Below, in pieces: positions 40,921 to 59,149 of a stretch of 64,000 bases of DNA (positions within the stretch are counted from its first letter, which is position 1; each line of letters opens with the position of its first letter). Both the position numbers and the translations under genes were made by a program. This DNA comes from Pseudomonadota bacterium (GTDB lineage Bacteria > Pseudomonadota > Gammaproteobacteria > Burkholderiales > Gallionellaceae). Location: positions 62,001 to 126,000 of the forward strand of contig JAJXTH010000001.1 of assembly GCA_021783995.1 (NCBI GenBank), read 5' to 3'. A model generated the notes under the pieces. It did no database searches, had not been told where the DNA came from, and saw nothing but the letters and a program-made list of their open reading frames with translations.

Positions 40921-41611
40921 GCTTAGCTCCTGGCTTCTTTACTTTCTTTTCGGGTTCTGCCGCCGCAGGCGCAACCGCCTCCTGGCCCGCATCACCCTTG
41001 AACACCCATACCTTCACGCCTATGATGCCGTAAGTCGTCTTGGCTTCCGAGGTGCCGTAATCGATATCAGCGCGCAGCGTATGCAACGGCACACGGCCTT
41101 CTCGATACCATTCCGTACGCGCAATCTCGATGCCATTCAAACGTCCGGAACTCATGATCTTGATGCCCAGCGCGCCAAGACGCATCGCGTTCTGCATGGA
41201 ACGCTTCATCGCACGACGGAACATGATGCGTTTCTCGAGCTGCGCCGTGATGTTGTCTGCGATCAGTTGCGCATCGATCTCGGGTTTTCTGACCTCCTCG
41301 ATTGCCAGGTCTACAGACTGCAGGCCCATTCGCTTTCTGAGTTCGGCGCGCAGCAATTCAATGTCCTCGCCTTTTTTACCGATCACCATGCCAGGACGCG
41401 CCGTATAGATCGTGACCTTTGCACTCTTGGCCGGGCGTTCGATGATGATCTTGGAAACCATCGAAGATGCAAGTTTTTTCTTCAGATAGTCGCGAACCTG
41501 GATATCCTTGAGCAGCATGTCCGAAAAATTGGAGCTGGTTGCAAACCATCTGGAATCCCAGTTCTTGCGTACGCTTAACCTAAAACCGGTTGGGTGAATT
41601 TTCTGTCCCAT
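40904..41611 (-). CDS. rpsC: 30S ribosomal protein S3
   Basis: 235 aa. Head protein of the mRNA entry and helicase site. [14 protein letters not shown] opens it. The KH domain with [13 protein letters not shown] spans ~40-110 and the C-terminal domain follows. The tail beyond residue ~212 is Ala/Pro/Lys-rich ([20 protein letters not shown]) and longer than the core fold needs. It overlaps rplP. Confidence 0.97.
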   Translation of the reverse strand: MGQKIHPTGFRLSVRKNWDSRWFATSSNFSDMLLKDIQVRDYLKKKLASSMVSKIIIERPAKSAKVTIYTARPGMVIGKKGEDIELLRAELRKRMGLQSVDLAIEEVRKPEIDAQLIADNITAQLEKRIMFRRAMKRSMQNAMRLGALGIKIMSSGRLNGIEIARTEWYREGRVPLHTLRADIDYGTSEAKTTYGIIGVKVWVFKGDAGQEAVAPAAAEPEKKVKKPGAKHATAS

Positions 41612-41620
41612 AATCTATCC

Positions 41621-41956
41621 TCAGCTCCCGACGCCAATTGTGATGTGGCAAGTCTGCTTCTCTATCCTGTTGCCACGCCCCTTGGCGCGAGCCATGAAAC
41701 GCTTCAAGGAAGTCGCCTTGTCAACGTAGATAACCTTGACCTTCAACTCGTCGATATCCGCACCGTCGTTATGCTCGGCATTGGCGATCGCTGAATCGAG
41801 TGCCTTCTTGATGATGCCAGCACCCTTCTTCGGGCTGAACGCAAGGATGTTCAGCGCCTGCGCGACCGGAAGACCGCGGATCTGGTCTGCGACCAGCCTG
41901 CCCTTCTGCGCGGACAGATGTATGTTTTTTGCAACTGCTTTCGTAATAGTCATCAT
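41621..41956 (-). CDS. rplV: 50S ribosomal protein L22
   Basis: 111 aa. Its beta-hairpin lines the exit tunnel: the loop [22 protein letters not shown] is intact, without the deletions known to give macrolide resistance. Two adjacent ATG codons; either may be used. Confidence 0.97.
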   Translation of the reverse strand: MMTITKAVAKNIHLSAQKGRLVADQIRGLPVAQALNILAFSPKKGAGIIKKALDSAIANAEHNDGADIDELKVKVIYVDKATSLKRFMARAKGRGNRIEKQTCHITIGVGS

Positions 41957-41962
41957 AGCCCC

Positions 41963-42241
41963 TTATTTCTTCACAGCCTTCTTGTCGGCAGCATGACCCT
42001 TGAAGGTGCGAGTCAGGGAAAATTCACCCAACTTGTGCCCAACCATGTTTTCGGAAATGTACACGGGGATATGCTGCTTGCCATTGTGCACAGCGATCGT
42101 CAGTCCGACGAACTCGGGCAGCACAGTAGAACGGCGTGACCATGTCTTCACCGGACGCTTGTCACTCGTTGCGCGAACGGCTTCCACCTTCTTCAGCAGA
42201 TGCGCATCGACAAATGGACCCTTTTTGATGGAACGTGCCAT
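41963..42241 (-). CDS. rpsS: 30S ribosomal protein S19
   Basis: 92 aa. Head protein paired with S13. [33 protein letters not shown] and [16 protein letters not shown] are canonical. Confidence 0.98.
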   Translation of the reverse strand: MARSIKKGPFVDAHLLKKVEAVRATSDKRPVKTWSRRSTVLPEFVGLTIAVHNGKQHIPVYISENMVGHKLGEFSLTRTFKGHAADKKAVKK

Positions 42242-42253
42242 GTTAATTACCCC

Positions 42254-43081
42254 TTAAGCCTTAAAACGACGACGAACGATCATGTTGTCCGTGCGCTTGT
42301 TTCGACGTGTACGGAAACCCTTGGCAGGAACACCCCAGGGACTGACTGGATGACGGCCCGCCGCAGTCTTGCCTTCACCGCCGCCATGCGGATGGTCGAT
42401 CGGATTCATCACAACACCACGAACGGTGGGACGAACACCGCGCCAGCGCATCGCGCCCGCCTTGCCAATTGAACGCAAACTGTGCTCGGAATTGCCAACT
42501 TCGCCCAGGGTCGCCTTGCAATCGATGTGCACCTTCCGTATTTCGCCGGAGCGCAGTCGCAGCTGAGCATAGCTGCCCTCGCGCGCCAGGAGCTGTACGG
42601 AAGTACCTGCGGAACGCGCAAGCTGCGCACCCTTGCCAGGCAGCATCTCTATGCAATGTATCGTCGAGCCGACAGGAATGTTGCGCAGCGGAAGCGCATT
42701 GCCTGCCTTGATCGGCGCCTCGGGTCCGCTGATCAACGCAGAACCCGCAGATATACCCTTGGGAGCGATGATGTAACGACGCTCACCGTCCACATACAGG
42801 AGCAACGCGATATTTGCGCTGCGATTTGGGTCATATTCCAGACGCTCAACCACACAGGGAATGCCATCCTTGTTACGCCTGAAGTCGATCACGCGATAAT
42901 GATGCTTGTGACCACCACCTTTGTGGCGCGTCGTGATGTGTCCATTGTTGTTGCGGCCCGCCGTCTTGGTCTGTTTTTCAACCAGCGACGCAACTGGCTT
43001 GCCCTTGTGCAGTTCGGGATTCACAACACGGAGCATGCCGCGTTGTCCCGGAGTTGTAGGTTTGAGTTTAATCAATGCCAT
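42254..43081 (-). CDS. rplB: 50S ribosomal protein L2
   Basis: 275 aa. Central to peptidyl-transferase centre assembly. The C-terminal motif [19 protein letters not shown] carries the conserved His. The start is the ATG giving [15 protein letters not shown]; a 19-codon upstream extension overlaps rplW and is rejected. Confidence 0.98.
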   Translation of the reverse strand: MALIKLKPTTPGQRGMLRVVNPELHKGKPVASLVEKQTKTAGRNNNGHITTRHKGGGHKHHYRVIDFRRNKDGIPCVVERLEYDPNRSANIALLLYVDGERRYIIAPKGISAGSALISGPEAPIKAGNALPLRNIPVGSTIHCIEMLPGKGAQLARSAGTSVQLLAREGSYAQLRLRSGEIRKVHIDCKATLGEVGNSEHSLRSIGKAGAMRWRGVRPTVRGVVMNPIDHPHGGGEGKTAAGRHPVSPWGVPAKGFRTRRNKRTDNMIVRRRFKA

Positions 43082-43086
43082 GATGA

Positions 43087-43404
43087 TTATCCTTGCTCGC
43101 CGACAGCGAAGTTGATTTCCTGACCGGAAGCAAGACATACATAGGCCTTCTTCCAGTGGTTGCGACGACCGACGAAACGGCCTGCGCGCTTGACCTTGCC
43201 TTTCACGAACGCGACCTGAACGCTGTCAACTTTTACCTTGAACATCAGCTCTACTGCCGCCTTGATTTCAGGCTTGGTTGCATCCGTCGCGACCTTGAAG
43301 ATGACCTGCTCGTGCTTGTCGGCGACATAAGTTGCTTTTTCGGAGATCTGGGGCGCGATCAGCACCCTCATCAAACGCTCCTGATTGTATGCGGGTGCAC
43401 TCAT
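43087..43404 (-). CDS. rplW: 50S ribosomal protein L23
   Basis: 105 aa. Tunnel-exit docking protein for trigger factor and [22 protein letters not shown] and VNFAVGEQG-like ending ([10 protein letters not shown]) are seen. ATG overlaps the rplD stop as ATGA. Confidence 0.97.
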   Translation of the reverse strand: MSAPAYNQERLMRVLIAPQISEKATYVADKHEQVIFKVATDATKPEIKAAVELMFKVKVDSVQVAFVKGKVKRAGRFVGRRNHWKKAYVCLASGQEINFAVGEQG

Positions 43405-44027
43405 GCGAAGATCTCCTCAATTTTTGCGACAGCAGCGCGCGTCACCACCACATTCGGATAGCGAATCAGGCTGACAGGATCCGCCTGATGAGCCTCGAGC
43501 ACCAGCACGTTGGGCAGGTTGCGCGAAGACAGATACAGGTTTTCGTCCAGATTGTCAGTGATGATCAGCAAACGATCAGAACCCAATCCCAGACCCTTGA
43601 TCTTCTCGACCAGCATCTTGGTCTTCGGCGCAGCAACCGTCAGCTCGTCGACCACGGTCAGACGATTTTCGGATACAAGCTTGGAAAGAATGACCGCGAC
43701 ACCAGCGCGATACATTTTTCGGTTGACCTTGTGCGTATAGTTTTCTTCCCCGGTGTTCGGAAAAATCTTTCCGCCTCCGCGCCACAGCGGGCTGCTTGCC
43801 ATACCAGCGCGAGCACGGCCAGTGCCCTTCTGCGCAAATGGCTTGCGGGTACTCTTTGCTATTTCGCTGCGACCCTTCTGCTTGCTGTTTGCAGCACGCG
43901 CATTGGCCTGATATGCAACGACCAGCTGATGCACCAGATCTTCGTTATAGCCGCGACCAAACACCGCATCGGACGCCTGGATGTTGGCGGATGCAACACC
44001 CTTATCATTGATGACTTTCAATTCCAT
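43401..44027 (-). CDS. rplD: 50S ribosomal protein L4
   Basis: 208 aa. Tunnel-constriction protein; in E. coli it also represses the S10 operon through the leader. The extended loop [26 protein letters not shown] is intact. The S10 leader here is too short to hold an E. coli-type L4 target. ATG overlaps the rplC stop (TAATG). Confidence 0.98.
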   Translation of the reverse strand: MELKVINDKGVASANIQASDAVFGRGYNEDLVHQLVVAYQANARAANSKQKGRSEIAKSTRKPFAQKGTGRARAGMASSPLWRGGGKIFPNTGEENYTHKVNRKMYRAGVAVILSKLVSENRLTVVDELTVAAPKTKMLVEKIKGLGLGSDRLLIITDNLDENLYLSSRNLPNVLVLEAHQADPVSLIRYPNVVVTRAAVAKIEEIFA

Positions 44028-44671
44028 TATGCACCTGCCTTCACTGCGGGACGCACGATTACGTTGCTGTTGGTTGCACCTGGAACGGCACCCTTGACCA
44101 GCAGCAACTGACGCGCCGCATCCACACGCACGATCTCGAGATTCTGAACGGTACGCTGCACATCACCCAGATGGCCCGTCATGCGCTTGCCGGGAAACAC
44201 GCGACCTGGATCCTGCGCCATACCGATGGAGCCGGGAACGTTGTGCGATTTGGAATTGCCGTGAGTCGCCCTGCCCGAACCGAAGTGATAGCGCTTGATG
44301 GTACCCGCATAACCCTTACCCTTGGTTGTGCCCGTGACATCCACCAACTGCCCTACCTGAAAGATTTCAACGCTTACCGTTGAACCCGCCTTGAGGTCTC
44401 CCATCTGCTCAGCAGAAACGGTGAATTCCTTGAGTTTGCTGCCCGCCTCGACACCAGCCTTGGCGAAGTGTCCTGCAGCAGCCTTGTTGACGCGGGTTGC
44501 TCGACGCACGCCATGCGCGAGCTGCACCGCATTGTATCCGTCAGTATCTACGGATTTAACCTGAGTGATACGATTGTTGGACACTTCCAGCACAGTCACC
44601 GGCAACGACGATCCGTCTTCGGCAAATACGCGGGTCATGCCAATCTTGCGACCGACAAGTCCTAAGCTCAT
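44027..44671 (-). CDS. rplC: 50S ribosomal protein L3
   Basis: 214 aa. Its long loop reaches the peptidyl-transferase centre ([20 protein letters not shown], residues ~135-155). Opening [15 protein letters not shown] is typical. A 60-base gap separates it from rpsJ, without recognisable signals. Confidence 0.98.
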   Translation of the reverse strand: MSLGLVGRKIGMTRVFAEDGSSLPVTVLEVSNNRITQVKSVDTDGYNAVQLAHGVRRATRVNKAAAGHFAKAGVEAGSKLKEFTVSAEQMGDLKAGSTVSVEIFQVGQLVDVTGTTKGKGYAGTIKRYHFGSGRATHGNSKSHNVPGSIGMAQDPGRVFPGKRMTGHLGDVQRTVQNLEIVRVDAARQLLLVKGAVPGATNSNVIVRPAVKAGA

Positions 44672-44731
44672 TTTAAATTTCCTCTTGTTAAGGGGCCAAC
44701 TACAATTGGTTGACCGATTATTTTGCTACTG

Positions 44732-45043
44732 TTACTGCAACTTGATTTCAACATCCACACCCGCTGGCAGATCCAGCTTCATCAGCGCATCGACAGTCTT
44801 GTCGGTTGGATCGACAATGTCCATCAAACGCAGGTGCGTACGAATTTCAAATTGGTCACGCGAAGTCTTGTTCACGTGCGGCGAGCGCAATACGTCGAAA
44901 CGCTCGATCTTGGTAGGCAGGGGAACCGGCCCGTTGACCACAGCGCCTGTGCGCTTAGCCGTTTCAACTATCCTGGCAGCCGATTGATCTATCAGTCGAT
45001 AATCGAAGGCTTTCAGGCGTATGCGAATTTTTTGACTTTGCAT
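44732..45043 (-). CDS. rpsJ: 30S ribosomal protein S10 (NusE)
   Basis: 103 aa. Head protein and, with NusB, the boxA-binding antitermination factor. [20 protein letters not shown] and the loop [20 protein letters not shown] are canonical. The ATG giving MQSQ is used; an ATG seven codons upstream would extend into the leader hairpin. A promoter and a boxA-like sequence lie just before it. Confidence 0.98.
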   Translation of the reverse strand: MQSQKIRIRLKAFDYRLIDQSAARIVETAKRTGAVVNGPVPLPTKIERFDVLRSPHVNKTSRDQFEIRTHLRLMDIVDPTDKTVDALMKLDLPAGVDVEIKLQ

Positions 45044-45070
45044 AATCTTCTCTTGTGCGGCCATGCCGCT

Positions 45071-45084
45071 TAATTAAAGAACAA
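45071..45084 (-). promoter_or_regulatory. rpsJ: boxA-like antitermination element in the S10 leader
   Basis: TTGTTCTTTAATTA in the RNA sense. It matches the rRNA boxA TGCTCTTTAACA at nine of twelve positions and contains the whole core G-Y-TCTTTAA. It falls about 18-31 bases after the predicted transcription start and some 28 bases before the rpsJ ATG. A GC-rich hairpin (CCCCTCGCATTTGCGGGG) precedes it and GCGGC-ATG-GCCGC follows. Confidence 0.55.
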
Positions 45085-45107
45085 ACCCCGCAAATGCGAG
45101 GGGGCGC

Positions 45108-45136
45108 ATTGTATGCGCACTTAACAAAACTTGCAA
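45108..45136 (-). promoter_or_regulatory. rpsJ: S10 operon promoter
   Basis: TTGCAA, 17 bases, TACAAT on the minus strand, followed by the GC-rich discriminator GCGCCC. Transcription would begin about 58 bases before rpsJ. Confidence 0.85.
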
Positions 45137-45173
45137 CTAAAAATTTGTGAAGAGGGAAAAGAGAAGGTCAAAA

Positions 45174-45208
45174 CCCCTTCCTCCTCCCCCCTTCGCCCTT
45201 CTCGTCCC
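45174..45208 (-). repeat. purine-rich tract after tufA
   Basis: On the minus strand 35 bases are purines except for two C residues (GACGAGAAGGGCGAAGG... then GGAGGAGGAAGGGG). They follow the tufA stop at once and are repeated after tufB. GAGAAGG at its start can pair with CCTTCTC just beyond, giving a terminator-like hairpin. Confidence 0.7.
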
Positions 45209-45209
45209 T

Positions 45210-46400
<1,191 letters not shown>

Positions 46401-46439
46401 GATTTGCCTCTATCTTGATTAAATTTCCTAGCCGAACGA

Positions 46440-48533
<2,094 letters not shown>

Positions 48534-48564
48534 GATAGATACCTAACTATGTCGGTTAAACTGC

Positions 48565-49035
48565 TTAGAAACGGAAATGCGAGAACGCCTTGTTGGCCTC
48601 CGCCATGCGATGGACTTCTTCGCGCTTCTTCACGGCGCCGCCGCGACCTTCGGACGCATCGATCAGCTCGCCCGCCAGACGCATACCCATGGATTTTTCG
48701 CCGCGCTTGCGCGACGCGTCGCGCAGCCAGCGCATGGACAAGGCCATGCGGCGCGAGGGACGCACCTCGACCGGAACCTGGTAGTTCGCGCCGCCCACGC
48801 GGCGACTCTTCACTTCGACCTGAGGCTTGGCATTGTTCAGTGCCTGATTGAAAATCTCGATCGCGTCCTTGCCGGTCTTCTTGCCAATCTGCTCAAGAGC
48901 GCCGTAAAGGATGCGCTCGGCAACCGACTTCTTGCCGGATGTCATCAGCACATTGACGAATTTCGACAGATCCTGATTGCCGAATTTCGGATCCGGCAAC
49001 ACTTCACGTTTGGGCACTTCTCTGCGTCTTGGCAT
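48565..49035 (-). CDS. rpsG: 30S ribosomal protein S7
   Basis: 156 aa. Head assembly initiator and, in E. coli, repressor of the str operon. [32 protein letters not shown] and the C-terminal [15 protein letters not shown] are all typical. Confidence 0.98.
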   Translation of the reverse strand: MPRRREVPKREVLPDPKFGNQDLSKFVNVLMTSGKKSVAERILYGALEQIGKKTGKDAIEIFNQALNNAKPQVEVKSRRVGGANYQVPVEVRPSRRMALSMRWLRDASRKRGEKSMGMRLAGELIDASEGRGGAVKKREEVHRMAEANKAFSHFRF

Positions 49036-49076
49036 ATCAACCTCGAATAAAATACTTGAATTTAAAAATCACCGGA

Positions 49077-49451
49077 TTATTTCTTGGGGCGTTTGGTACC
49101 GTACTTGGAACGCGCCTGCTTGCGGTCCTTGACACCCGCCGTATCCAGGCTGCCGCGCACCATGTGATAGCGCACACCAGGCAAGTCCTTCACGCGACCG
49201 CCGCGCAGCAGAACAACCGAGTGCTCCTGCAGGTTGTGGCCTTCGCCACCGATATAGCTGATCACCTCGAAACCATTGGTCAGGCGAACCTTGGCCACCT
49301 TACGCAACGCAGAGTTAGGCTTCTTTGGTGTTGTGGTATACACGCGCGTGCACACTCCGCGCTTCTGCGGCGAACTGCCCAGCGCTGGCACTTTGCTCTT
49401 TTCTACGATTGCGACACGCGGTTTGCGGATCAACTGATTAATGGTTGGCAT
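49077..49451 (-). CDS. rpsL: 30S ribosomal protein S12
   Basis: 124 aa. Decoding-centre protein. Residues K43 and K88 (TPKKPNS and [12 protein letters not shown]), where changes give streptomycin resistance, are wild type. First gene of the str set, 105 bases after rpoC with a hairpin between. Confidence 0.99.
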   Translation of the reverse strand: MPTINQLIRKPRVAIVEKSKVPALGSSPQKRGVCTRVYTTTPKKPNSALRKVAKVRLTNGFEVISYIGGEGHNLQEHSVVLLRGGRVKDLPGVRYHMVRGSLDTAGVKDRKQARSKYGTKRPKK

Positions 49452-49487
49452 CGTCTACACTTCCTAAAGTGATTTCTAAATTCCGTT

Positions 49488-49539
49488 AAAAAAACAAATA
49501 GTTGCCGTCGCAACAAGCCATCATAACCCGCTGCGACGG
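49488..49539 (-). terminator. hairpin between rpoC and rpsL (possible attenuator)
   Basis: CCGTCGCA and TGCGACGG (49532-49539 and 49505-49512) pair in the RNA sense around a 19-base loop; a run of seven T follows ten bases later. The long loop and distant T-run suggest partial rather than complete termination. Confidence 0.5.
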
Positions 49540-49556
49540 AAAAAAGGTTGCAGATT

Positions 49557-53789
<4,233 letters not shown>

Positions 53790-53803
53790 GTGTAACTCCT
53801 TAT

Positions 53804-53893
53804 TCAGATAACAGATGTCAGATATTTTTTGACACCGCACAGCAGACCTTATTCTGTTTTCTGCCTGTGCCGTGGCTGTCTTCTGTCATCTGA
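53804..53893 (-). promoter_or_regulatory. extended two-tier hairpin filling the rpoB-rpoC gap
   Basis: In the RNA sense TCAGATGACAGA (53882-53893) pairs with TCTGTTATCTGA (53804-53815), 12 bp with one G-U. Nested inside, GCACAGGCAGA (53860-53870) pairs with TCTGCTGTGC (53837-53846) with one bulge, extended by CCAC/GGTG past a G-G mismatch. The foot starts at the rpoB stop codon and ends just before the rpoC ribosome site. An RNase III-type processing site or translation-spacing element is possible. Confidence 0.6.
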
Positions 53894-56800
53894 TCAGTTG
53901 CGCTCCAAATCCATATCTATACCCAGGGACCTGATCTCCTTGATCACCACGTTGAACGACTCAGGCATGCCCGCATCGATCTTGTGATCTCCCTTGACGA
54001 TATTTTCGTAAACCTTGGTGCGTCCTGCCACGTCGTCCGACTTGACCGTCAGCATTTCCTGCAGCGTGTACGATGCGCCATAGGACTCCAGCGCCCAGAC
54101 TTCCATCTCGCCGAAGCGCTGACCGCCGAACTGCGCCTTGCCGCCCAGCGGTTGCTGCGTGACCAGGCTGTATGGTCCGGTTGAACGCGCATGCATCTTG
54201 TCGTCGACCAGGTGATGCAGCTTCAGCACATGCTTGTAACCCACGGTGACCTGGCGATCGAAAGCCTCGCCTGTGCGGCCGTCGTACAGCGTGGTCTGTC
54301 CGGATGAAGGCAAATCTGCCAGCTCCAGCATGTACTTGATCTCTTCTTCGGAAGCTCCGTCGAACACCGGCGTTGCGAAGGGTACGCCCTTCTTCAGGTT
54401 GCGGCAGAGCTCTATGATCTCGTCGTCCGTGAAGGACGCGAAGTCCACAGGCTGACCGTTGTTGTGATTATAGATCTTGTCCAGGAAGCTGCGCAGCTCG
54501 GCTATTTTCTCGTTCGCACGCAGCATCTCGTCTATTTTCTTGCCCAGACCATGCGCCGCCCAACCCAGATGCGTCTCCAGGATCTGGCCGATGTTCATGC
54601 GCGAAGGAACGCCCAGCGGATTCAGAACCACGTCGACAGGCGTGCCATCCGCCATGTAGGGCATGTCTTCCACTGGCACGATGCGCGAGATGACACCCTT
54701 GTTTCCATGACGACCCGCCATCTTATCGCCAGGCTGCAGCCTGCGCTTCACAGCCACATAGACCTTGACCATCTTCTGCACACCGGCCTGCAACTCGTCG
54801 CCCTGCGTCATCTTCTTCTTCTTGAACTCGAATGCCGCATCAAATTCAACACGCTTCTGGGCGAGACCTTCCTTTACCTGCTCGAGCTGCGCCGCGACCT
54901 CGTCGTCGGCCACGCGGATGTCGAACCATTGATGATGCTCTATGCTGGACAGATATTCGGAGGTCAGCACCGTGCCCTTGGCCAGCTTCTTCGGTCCGCC
55001 GTTGGCAACCTTGCCCTCAAGGAGTTTCTCGAGGCGGGTGAAGGCATCGCTTTCCACGATGCGCATCTGGTCTCCCAGGTCCTTCTTGTAGCGATTGAGC
55101 TCGTCGTCGACGATCTGCTGGGCGCGCTTGTCGCGCTGCAGACCTTCACGCGTGAACACCTGGACGTCGATCACCGTGCCGGAGCTGCCCGCTGGCACGC
55201 GCAGGCTGGTGTCCTTCACGTCCGATGCCTTCTCGCCGAAGATCGCGCGCAGCAGTTTCTCTTCTGGAGTCAGCTGGGTCTCGCCCTTGGGCGTGACCTT
55301 GCCCACCAGCACGTCGCCCACCGCGACTTCGGCGCCTATGTGCACGATGCCGCAGTCATCCAGACGCCCGAGCTGCACCTCCGAGAGATTCGGGATGTCT
55401 CGCGTGATCTCCTCGGTTCCGAGCTTGGTATCGCGAGCAACCACGGTCAGCTCCTCGATGTGTATCGAAGTGAATCTGTCCTGCGCAATCACGCGCTCCG
55501 AAATCAGGATGGAGTCCTCGTAGTTGTAGCCGTTCCACGGCATGAACGCGACCAAAACGTTCTGCCCCAGTGCGAGTTCCCCCATGTCTGTAGACGCGCC
55601 GTCAGCCACCACATCGCCGCGTGCAATCACATCGCCCACCTTGACCAGCGGGCGCTGGTTGATGTTGGTGTTCTGGTTTGATCGCGTGTACTTGATCAGG
55701 TTGTAGATGTCGACGCCGACTTCGCCCGCTGTGGTCTCGTCATCGTTGACACGCACCACGATGCGAGATGCATCCACGTAATCGATGCGTCCGCCGCGCA
55801 GTGCCTGGACCGCCGTTCCGGAATCGAGTGCAACCGTGCGTTCGATGCCCGTGCCGACCAGCGGCTTTTCCGCGCGCAAGCAGGGAACCGCCTGGCGCGA
55901 CATGTTCGCACCCATCAGCGCGCGGTTCGCGTCGTCGTGCTCGAGGAACGGAATCAGGCAGGCAGCCACCGACACCACCTGCGAAGGCGACACGTCCATG
56001 TAGTTGATGGACTCGGGCGAGGCAAGAACGAATTCATTGTGCTTGCGTGCAGAAACGATCTCGTCGGCGAAGTGCCCCTTCTTGTCCAGCGCCGCGTTCG
56101 CCTGTGCGATGGTGAAGTTGCTCTCTTCGATCGCCGACAGGTATTCGACGTCGTTGGAGACCTTGCTTCCCTCAACCTTGCGATAGGGCGTTTCGATGAA
56201 ACCGTATTCGTTGGTGCGCGCATAAAGCGCGAGCGAATTGATCAGGCCAATGTTCGGGCCTTCCGGTGTCTCGATGGGGCAGACGCGGCCGTAATGCGTG
56301 GGGTGCACGTCGCGCACCTCGAAGCCCGCGCGTTCGCGTGTCAGACCTCCAGGTCCCAGCGCCGAGATGCGGCGCTTGTGCGTGACCTCGGACAGAGGAT
56401 TGGTCTGATCCATGAACTGCGACAGCTGGCTGGATCCGAAGAATTCCTTGATCGCGGCGGAGATGGGCTTCGCATTGATCAGATCGTGCGGCATCAGGTT
56501 GTCCGCCTCCGCCTGGCCCAACCGCTCCTTCACCGCACGCTCGACGCGAGCCAAGCCCACTCTGAACTGGTTTTCGGCCAGTTCGCCCACGGCGCGGACG
56601 CGGCGGTTGCCCAGATGATCGATGTCGTCGATCTCGCCGCGACCGTTCCTCAATTCGACCAGGATTTTCACGACAGCGACGATGTCATCGTTGGACAGCA
56701 CTGCGGAGCCTGTCAGCTCGCTGCGACCGACGCGGCGGTTGAACTTCATGCGGCCGACGACCGACAGGTCATAGCGCTCCTCGCTGAAGAACAGGCCCTG

Positions 56801-57973
56801 GAAAAGACCTTCGACGGACTCTTCCGTAGGCGGCTCTCCGGGACGCATCATGCGGTAGATCGCAACGCGCGCGGTCCACTGGTCTGTCGTCTCGTCGGTA
56901 CGCAAAGTCTGGGAAATGTATGCGCCATGATCCAGGTCGTTGGTGTAGAGCGTATGCAGCTTTGCAACCCCTGCGGCCTGCAGCTTGCGCAGCAGTTCCT
57001 CTGTGATCACATCGTTCGGATTCGCGATGATCTCGCCGCTTTCCTTGTCGACGATGTTGTTCGCAATCACGCGTCCCAGCAGAAATTCTTCCGTCACCGC
57101 AAGCTTGTCTATGCCGGATTCCTGCATCTGACGGATGTGGCGCATCGTGATACGTTTGTCGCAAGCGACAATCACCTTGCCCGACTTGTCCAGGATGTCG
57201 AAGCGTGCGATCTCTCCGCGCAGGCGCTCGGCGACGACCTCGAACTGTATACCACCCTTCTTGTTAAGCTGGAAGGTGTCGAACTCGTAGAACATGCGCA
57301 GCATGTCCTCGTTGGAATAGCCAAGGGAGCGCAGCAGTATCGTTACCGGCATCTTGCGGCGGCGGTCGATCCGGAAATACACATAGTCCTTGGCGTCGAA
57401 CTCGAAATCCAGCCAGGAACCGCGATAAGGAATGATGCGAGCAGAGAAAAGCAGCTTGCCCGACGAATGCGTCTTGCCCCTGTCATGCTCGAAAAATACG
57501 CCGGGAGAGCGATGCAACTGCGACACGATCACGCGCTCAGTGCCGTTGATCACGAAAGAACCGGTCGTGGTCATCAAGGGCATCTCGCCCATGTAGACTT
57601 CCTGCTCCTTGACCTCCTTCACCGTAGGCTTTGAAGCCTCCTTGTCCATGATAGTGAGGCGAACACGTGCGCGCAGCGGAGAAGCATAGGTCAGTCCGCG
57701 CTGCTGGCATTCCTTCACGTCAAAGACAGGCATACCCAGCGTGTAGCTGACGAATTCAAGTCTGGCGTTCTTCGAATGACTCTCTATCGGGAAGATTCCG
57801 TTGAATGCAGCCTGCAGGCCTTCATTCCTGCGCTTCTCTGGCAAGGCGTCAGCCTGCAGAAAAGCCGCATAAGCTTCAAGCTGGGTGGACAACAGGAAAG
57901 GAACCGGCAGTGCACCGACTCTCTTGCCAAAACTTTTACGAATACGTTTTTTTTCGGTAAAAGAATAGCTCAT
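53894..57973 (-). CDS. rpoB: RNA polymerase subunit beta
   Basis: 1359 aa. The rifampicin pocket ([25 protein letters not shown]...SALGPGG, about residues 515-545) is wild type. The C-terminal [19 protein letters not shown] and the end [11 protein letters not shown] are conserved. The start is the ATG giving [18 protein letters not shown]; an upstream extension of 15 codons is rejected. It follows rplL across a perfect hairpin. Confidence 0.99.
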   Translation of the reverse strand: MSYSFTEKKRIRKSFGKRVGALPVPFLLSTQLEAYAAFLQADALPEKRRNEGLQAAFNGIFPIESHSKNARLEFVSYTLGMPVFDVKECQQRGLTYASPLRARVRLTIMDKEASKPTVKEVKEQEVYMGEMPLMTTTGSFVINGTERVIVSQLHRSPGVFFEHDRGKTHSSGKLLFSARIIPYRGSWLDFEFDAKDYVYFRIDRRRKMPVTILLRSLGYSNEDMLRMFYEFDTFQLNKKGGIQFEVVAERLRGEIARFDILDKSGKVIVACDKRITMRHIRQMQESGIDKLAVTEEFLLGRVIANNIVDKESGEIIANPNDVITEELLRKLQAAGVAKLHTLYTNDLDHGAYISQTLRTDETTDQWTARVAIYRMMRPGEPPTEESVEGLFQGLFFSEERYDLSVVGRMKFNRRVGRSELTGSAVLSNDDIVAVVKILVELRNGRGEIDDIDHLGNRRVRAVGELAENQFRVGLARVERAVKERLGQAEADNLMPHDLINAKPISAAIKEFFGSSQLSQFMDQTNPLSEVTHKRRISALGPGGLTRERAGFEVRDVHPTHYGRVCPIETPEGPNIGLINSLALYARTNEYGFIETPYRKVEGSKVSNDVEYLSAIEESNFTIAQANAALDKKGHFADEIVSARKHNEFVLASPESINYMDVSPSQVVSVAACLIPFLEHDDANRALMGANMSRQAVPCLRAEKPLVGTGIERTVALDSGTAVQALRGGRIDYVDASRIVVRVNDDETTAGEVGVDIYNLIKYTRSNQNTNINQRPLVKVGDVIARGDVVADGASTDMGELALGQNVLVAFMPWNGYNYEDSILISERVIAQDRFTSIHIEELTVVARDTKLGTEEITRDIPNLSEVQLGRLDDCGIVHIGAEVAVGDVLVGKVTPKGETQLTPEEKLLRAIFGEKASDVKDTSLRVPAGSSGTVIDVQVFTREGLQRDKRAQQIVDDELNRYKKDLGDQMRIVESDAFTRLEKLLEGKVANGGPKKLAKGTVLTSEYLSSIEHHQWFDIRVADDEVAAQLEQVKEGLAQKRVEFDAAFEFKKKKMTQGDELQAGVQKMVKVYVAVKRRLQPGDKMAGRHGNKGVISRIVPVEDMPYMADGTPVDVVLNPLGVPSRMNIGQILETHLGWAAHGLGKKIDEMLRANEKIAELRSFLDKIYNHNNGQPVDFASFTDDEIIELCRNLKKGVPFATPVFDGASEEEIKYMLELADLPSSGQTTLYDGRTGEAFDRQVTVGYKHVLKLHHLVDDKMHARSTGPYSLVTQQPLGGKAQFGGQRFGEMEVWALESYGASYTLQEMLTVKSDDVAGRTKVYENIVKGDHKIDAGMPESFNVVIKEIRSLGIDMDLERN

Positions 57974-58053
57974 ATAATCTCCACGACTAGGGCAAAAAGA
58001 CAGGGGGCGGGAAGCCACAATCAGGCTCCACGTCCGCTGGCTTCTTTAAGCGG

Positions 58054-58085
58054 CAAAAGGCTGACGGTTTGCCGTCAGCCTTTTG
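58054..58085 (-). terminator. perfect hairpin between rplL and rpoB (likely attenuator)
   Basis: AAAAGGCTGACGG and CCGTCAGCCTTTT pair perfectly, plus one outer C-G, around a four-base loop. In the RNA sense only four T end the stem, so read-through into rpoB is expected. In E. coli this same gap holds a partial terminator that lowers rpoBC relative to rplJL. Confidence 0.8.
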
Positions 58086-58098
58086 GCAGCACGCTAAC

Positions 58099-58482
58099 TT
58101 ACTTGACTTCAGCAGTTGCGCCAGCCTCGATCAGCTGCTTGGCGATTGCATCCGCATCCGCCTTGGACACGCCTTCCTTCAGCACCTTGGGTGCTGCGTC
58201 GACCAGATCCTTGGCTTCCTTCAGGCCCAGACCGGTGATCGCGCGAACCGCCTTGATCACGCCAACCTTGTTGTCGCCTACTGTCGCCAGCACGACGTTG
58301 AATTCGGTCTGCTCGGCAGCAGCAGGACCTGCAGCAGCGCCTGCAGCAGCAGGACCAGCCACGGCAACCGCAGCAGCGGACACGCCAAATTTCTCTTCCA
58401 TCTGCTTGATCAGCTCGGACAGTTCCAGCACGGTCATACCGGCGATTGCATCCATCAGTTCAGCATTTGTTACAGCCATCAT
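58099..58482 (-). CDS. rplL: 50S ribosomal protein L7/L12
   Basis: 127 aa stalk protein that recruits translation GTPases. N-terminal dimerisation part (~1-35), Ala/Gly-rich hinge (~40-55), and a C-terminal domain with [20 protein letters not shown] and [15 protein letters not shown]. Two adjacent ATG codons follow AGGAGAAC; the second may be the true start. It lies 29 bases after rplJ. Confidence 0.98.
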   Translation of the reverse strand: MMAVTNAELMDAIAGMTVLELSELIKQMEEKFGVSAAAVAVAGPAAAGAAAGPAAAEQTEFNVVLATVGDNKVGVIKAVRAITGLGLKEAKDLVDAAPKVLKEGVSKADADAIAKQLIEAGATAEVK

Positions 58483-58511
58483 GTTCTCCTAATTCAGAAA
58501 TTTCAAAAAGT

Positions 58512-59009
58512 TTAAGCTTCGGCAGGCGCCTTGGCATCGCGTATTGCAGCCAGCGTGCGAACGAACTTCGCGGTGGTCGCGTTCATCGTCGCCATCAGAC
58601 GTGCGATCAGCTCTTCGCGGCTTGGCGTTGCTGCCAGCACGGCGACCTGTTCGGCATTCATCAGCGTACTGCCCATCGCACCCGCCTTGACGACGAGCAG
58701 ATTGTTCGTCTTGGCAAAATCGCACATCACCTTGGCAGCAGCCACAGCATCCGCGCTCATGCCGTACACCAGCGGACCCACCATGCTGTCGCCCAGCGCC
58801 TCGAAAGGCGTTCCCTGCACGGAGCGACGCGCCAGCGTGTTCTTCAGCACATGCAGGTACACCCCGGACTTGCGAGCATCCGCGCGCAACTTCGTGATGT
58901 CGGCCACTTTGATGCCGCGATACTCTGCCAGGACGATGGTCTGCGATTGCGCAACCTGCGCGCTTACTTCCGCCACCACTGCCTGTTTTTCTTGCAGATT
59001 GAGACTCAA
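58512..59009 (-). CDS. rplJ: 50S ribosomal protein L10
   Basis: 165 aa. Stalk base that holds L12 dimers on its C-terminal helix; with L12 it represses rplJL translation in E. coli. I chose a TTG start giving [15 protein letters not shown], the usual L10 N-terminus, because GGAGG lies five bases upstream. An ATG four codons earlier would have that ribosome site inside its own codons. Confidence 0.95.
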   Translation of the reverse strand: MSLNLQEKQAVVAEVSAQVAQSQTIVLAEYRGIKVADITKLRADARKSGVYLHVLKNTLARRSVQGTPFEALGDSMVGPLVYGMSADAVAAAKVMCDFAKTNNLLVVKAGAMGSTLMNAEQVAVLAATPSREELIARLMATMNATTAKFVRTLAAIRDAKAPAEA

Positions 59010-59149
59010 GTCTTCCTCCATTATCCGGAATGCTTGCGCATTCCATCGTTACAACTGCGACCTTGAGCCAAGAGATCATCCCGCTCGCGGGCACACCATC
59101 TGCGGGGGCATCAGAGGACTAGACAGCAAACAGAGGACAGAACCCTTAT

